49,109 nt of DNA from Elusimicrobiota bacterium (GTDB lineage Bacteria; Elusimicrobiota; Elusimicrobia; Elusimicrobiales; UBA9959), in the NCBI GenBank assembly GCA_003450815.1, contig DMES01000040.1:25172-74280 (forward strand). Direction: 5' to 3'. Each line of letters opens with the position of its first letter. Position 1 is the first letter of the stretch. The translations under genes and the position numbers were made by a program. This document shows positions 46,803 through 49,109 of the stretch, piece after piece. Below the pieces are notes generated by a model. That model searched no databases. It worked only from the letters and a program-made list of their open reading frames with translations, and was not told the DNA's origin.

Positions 46803-49109
46803 TTAACCGATCTTAACTTCCACCCGGTGTTCCATTCTATCATCCGCAAGAGGGATTGCCCTGTCCTCTCTTTCCCTGCCGTCCACAACGACCGAAATCA
46901 CATTGTCCGCCGGCCCGGACCGCTCGATGTTTATGTGGTAGAAAGTTTCCCTGTACCGGTAATGGACTTTAAACGAATTCCACTCTTCAGGCAGGCACGG
47001 CTCAAAATAAAGCTTGTCCACCTTCAGCCTTATTCCGAGCAGATGCCTGACCATGAGCTGGTACATCCAGGACGCGGAGCCGGTGTACCAGGTCCAGCCG
47101 GCGCGCCCGGAGTTGGGGCCGCCGGCGTATACGTCGCCAGGCATGACGAAAGGCTCCGCCTTGTAAATGGCGCATTTACCGGGCGTGTCTCCGTGGCGGA
47201 TCGGGTTGAGGAGGCCCAGTAGTTCCCACGCGCGCTTACTGTCTTTTAAGATGGAGAACGCAATAACCGACCAGACTGCTGCATGGGTATATTGCCCGCC
47301 GTTCTCCCTCACTCCCGGGAGGTAGCCCTTTATGTAGCCTGGATCAGAAGCGCATTTATCAAACGGTGGCTCGAACAGCTTTATCAGCGAATTTTCCCTG
47401 TCCACAAGGCGCCGGTCAACCTGGTCCATGGCCGCCGCCGCCCGCTCTTTTTCGGCGGCGCCAGAGATAACCGCCCAGGACTGCGGCAGCGAATCTATGC
47501 GGCATTCGTCGTTCGAAGCGGAGCCGAGCGGCTCCCCGCTGTCGAAGTAAGCCCGTTTGTACCACTGGCCGTCCCACGCGCCCGTCTCTATGTTGCGCGC
47601 CAATTTTTCCGTTTCCCCAAGGCATAACTCGGAAAAGTCCTTGTCGGAACGGCTTGCGGCCAGGGCGGCCATTGCTTTAAGAACATGGATCAGGAAGAAG
47701 GCCAGCCAGACGCTTTCGCCTTTTCCCTCATGTCCCACCAGGTTCATGCCGTCGTTCCAGTCTCCGCTGCCCATTAAAGGGAGTCCGTGAACGCCGAACT
47801 TCAGGCTATGCTTCACGGCACGGACGCAATGCTCATATAATGTCCCGGGCTTGCCGGTTGCCTTGGGCAGGTCGTAATAGGATTCTTCTTCAGGTTTTAC
47901 GGGAGGGCCTTCGATAAAGCTTACTGGTTCGTCCAGCACGCCTGTGTCGCCTATCACCTCTACGTAAAGGCATGTAACCAGCGGCAGCCATAAATAATCG
48001 TCCGAACAGTGGCTGCGGACCCCGCGCCCGGAGGGCGGATGCCACCAGTGCTGCACATCCCCTTCGGGGAACTGGTGCGCCGCAAACGCCAACAGTTGTT
48101 CTCTTATCAGCCCGGGGTGGGAATGCGCCAGGGACATTACATCCTGCAGCTGGTCGCGGAAGCCGTACGCTCCCCCGGACTGGTAATAGCCGCTCCGGCC
48201 CCACAGGCGGCAGCTGAGCACCTGGTATTGCAGCCACCCGTTCACCAGGAAATTTACGGAGTTATCCGGGGTTTCCACGTACACCACGCCGAGGGAGCGC
48301 TTCCAGTACTCCCAGACATTTTTAAGCTCCGCGCGGATAGCCGCGGTTCCGCTAAACCGCTGTAAAATACCTCGCGCTTCATCCGCGCTTTTGGCCGACC
48401 CGAAGGTGAAGATTATTTCCTTTTCTTCGTTTTCTTCAAGCTCGAATTTAACCTGCATGGCCGCGCACGGATCAAGGCCGGCGCCCACCTTACCCGAAAG
48501 TCCTTCGCTGCGCATAGCGGCGGGGGCGGCCAGCGTGCCGTTCCTGCCTATAAACTCGCGCCTGTCGCCGCTCACGAACCTCGCCGTTTCGCTGACGTCC
48601 AGGAAAATGACCCTGCCGGGAAATTCCTTGTTGTAGTGGTTATAGGCGGTTAAGGCGCCGCTTTTGGGGTCAACCTCGGTCAGAATATGCACATAGGAAC
48701 TGTCCCTGAGCGTTCCCATTACCAGTTCGTTATACGAGGTGGCGGAGAGGCTTCTTTTGCGGCCGGAAGTGTTCCGTATTTTCAAAGCGGCGAATTTTAC
48801 CGGGTAGTCGAGCGGGACGAACACCGTCAATTCTGTAGTGACGCCGTCTTCCGCGTGCTCAAAAATAGTGTAACCGAAACCGTGGCGCGACACATACCCG
48901 GAGCTCCCTTTGGCCGGCAGCGGGGTTGGGGACCAGAAGCGCCCCGTATCTTCGTCGCGCAGATACAGCGCTTCGCCTGAGGCATCCGTAACCGGGTCGT
49001 TCTTCCAGGGCGTCAGGCGGAACTGCTGCGCGTTCTCGCTCCAGGTGTAGGCGCTGCCGCTTTCGGAAATTACGGTTCCGAAATGGCGGTTGGCCAGCAC
49101 ATTCACCCA
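46803..49109 (-). CDS. ndvB: Cyclic beta-1,2-glucan synthase-like GH94 protein, 5' end outside the window
   Basis: The open frame runs off the right edge (the edge reads Trp-Val-Asn-Val-Leu-Ala-Asn), so only the C-terminal 768 or so residues are seen. The sequence is the glycoside hydrolase 94 part of NdvB/ChvB-type proteins: SESGSAYTWSENAQQFRLTP is the family entry, SGDWNDGMNLVGHEGKGESV holds the catalytic Asp and GRAGWTWYTGSASWMYQLMV the late conserved segment. In full-length proteins (about 2,800 residues) this part follows a GT84 glucosyltransferase domain and trims or phosphorolyses the beta-1,2-glucan. Whether the missing part carries GT84 cannot be seen; a stand-alone GH94 phosphorylase is the alternative. 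The product would be a periplasmic or surface glucan. Confidence 0.9.
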   Translation of the reverse strand, partial: WVNVLANRHFGTVISESGSAYTWSENAQQFRLTPWKNDPVTDASGEALYLRDEDTGRFWSPTPLPAKGSSGYVSRHGFGYTIFEHAEDGVTTELTVFVPLDYPVKFAALKIRNTSGRKRSLSATSYNELVMGTLRDSSYVHILTEVDPKSGALTAYNHYNKEFPGRVIFLDVSETARFVSGDRREFIGRNGTLAAPAAMRSEGLSGKVGAGLDPCAAMQVKFELEENEEKEIIFTFGSAKSADEARGILQRFSGTAAIRAELKNVWEYWKRSLGVVYVETPDNSVNFLVNGWLQYQVLSCRLWGRSGYYQSGGAYGFRDQLQDVMSLAHSHPGLIREQLLAFAAHQFPEGDVQHWWHPPSGRGVRSHCSDDYLWLPLVTCLYVEVIGDTGVLDEPVSFIEGPPVKPEEESYYDLPKATGKPGTLYEHCVRAVKHSLKFGVHGLPLMGSGDWNDGMNLVGHEGKGESVWLAFFLIHVLKAMAALAASRSDKDFSELCLGETEKLARNIETGAWDGQWYKRAYFDSGEPLGSASNDECRIDSLPQSWAVISGAAEKERAAAAMDQVDRRLVDRENSLIKLFEPPFDKCASDPGYIKGYLPGVRENGGQYTHAAVWSVIAFSILKDSKRAWELLGLLNPIRHGDTPGKCAIYKAEPFVMPGDVYAGGPNSGRAGWTWYTGSASWMYQLMVRHLLGIRLKVDKLYFEPCLPEEWNSFKVHYRYRETFYHINIERSGPADNVISVVVDGREREDRAIPLADDRMEHRVEVKIG

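Overview
The window is a stretch of a diderm (Gram-negative type) bacterial chromosome. Outer-membrane beta-barrel proteins, a lipoprotein with a lipobox, an Mla-type lipid transport system and a periplasmic L,D-transpeptidase-like protein all support this. A secreted protein ending in a pseudopilin-like domain, a TraF-like barrel and unusual intergenic palindromes would fit a lineage such as Elusimicrobiota, but that is an impression and not a demonstrated assignment. I found no rRNA, tRNA, CRISPR array or transposase gene.

Layout. (1) 1-5.5 kb, plus strand: trmD, rplS, rnhB, yraN, then three nucleoside/base salvage genes (purine nucleoside phosphorylase, pyrimidine nucleoside phosphorylase, upp). 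Most gaps hold an imperfect palindrome built from short tandem words. (2) 5.7-11.5 kb: a Crp/Fnr-family regulator, a Wzx-like flippase, an ABC-2 exporter pair and a TraF-like outer-membrane protein behind a Crp-like box. (3) 11.7-18.4 kb, minus strand: a long tight run of PQQ-like beta-propeller, YkuD-like protein, surE, pilin-domain protein, CoA-binding protein, pcm and an alpha/beta hydrolase. (4) 18.5-28.6 kb: a MITE, an outer-membrane protein, a large GT-C-like membrane protein, an mlaE-mlaF-mlaD-TPR-threonine dehydrogenase-like operon, an AzgA-type purine permease and a TolB-like propeller protein. (5) 29.3-36.0 kb, minus strand: a radical SAM maturase-like gene, then an arsenic island transcribed arsR-arsP-[MITE]-arsE-arsF-arsG-arsM-arsC-acr3. 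(6) 36.2-49.1 kb: outer-membrane protein, M28 peptidase, zinc-ribbon membrane protein, ZupT, a second GT-C-like protein, a DUF3999/DUF2339 pair, a frameshifted secreted protein, a 39-codon ORF, and the C-terminal part of a cyclic beta-1,2-glucan synthase-like GH94 protein that runs off the right edge.

The strongest observations are these. Two copies of a short non-autonomous element have matching terminal inverted repeats and 6-bp TAAATA duplications. One copy sits exactly between arsP and arsE, and removing it restores a tight operon junction. The arsenic island combines inorganic detoxification (ArsC, Acr3) with an organoarsenical branch (ArsM, ArsP, ArsEFG). A family of gene-end palindromes changes its arm sequence from gap to gap but keeps a GGAA/TTCC-type centre. 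Smaller points include a MlaF-like ATPase lacking the usual signature and switch histidine, a threonine dehydrogenase-like gene without a normal start codon in the right place, and a frameshift in the 45.6-kb secreted protein.
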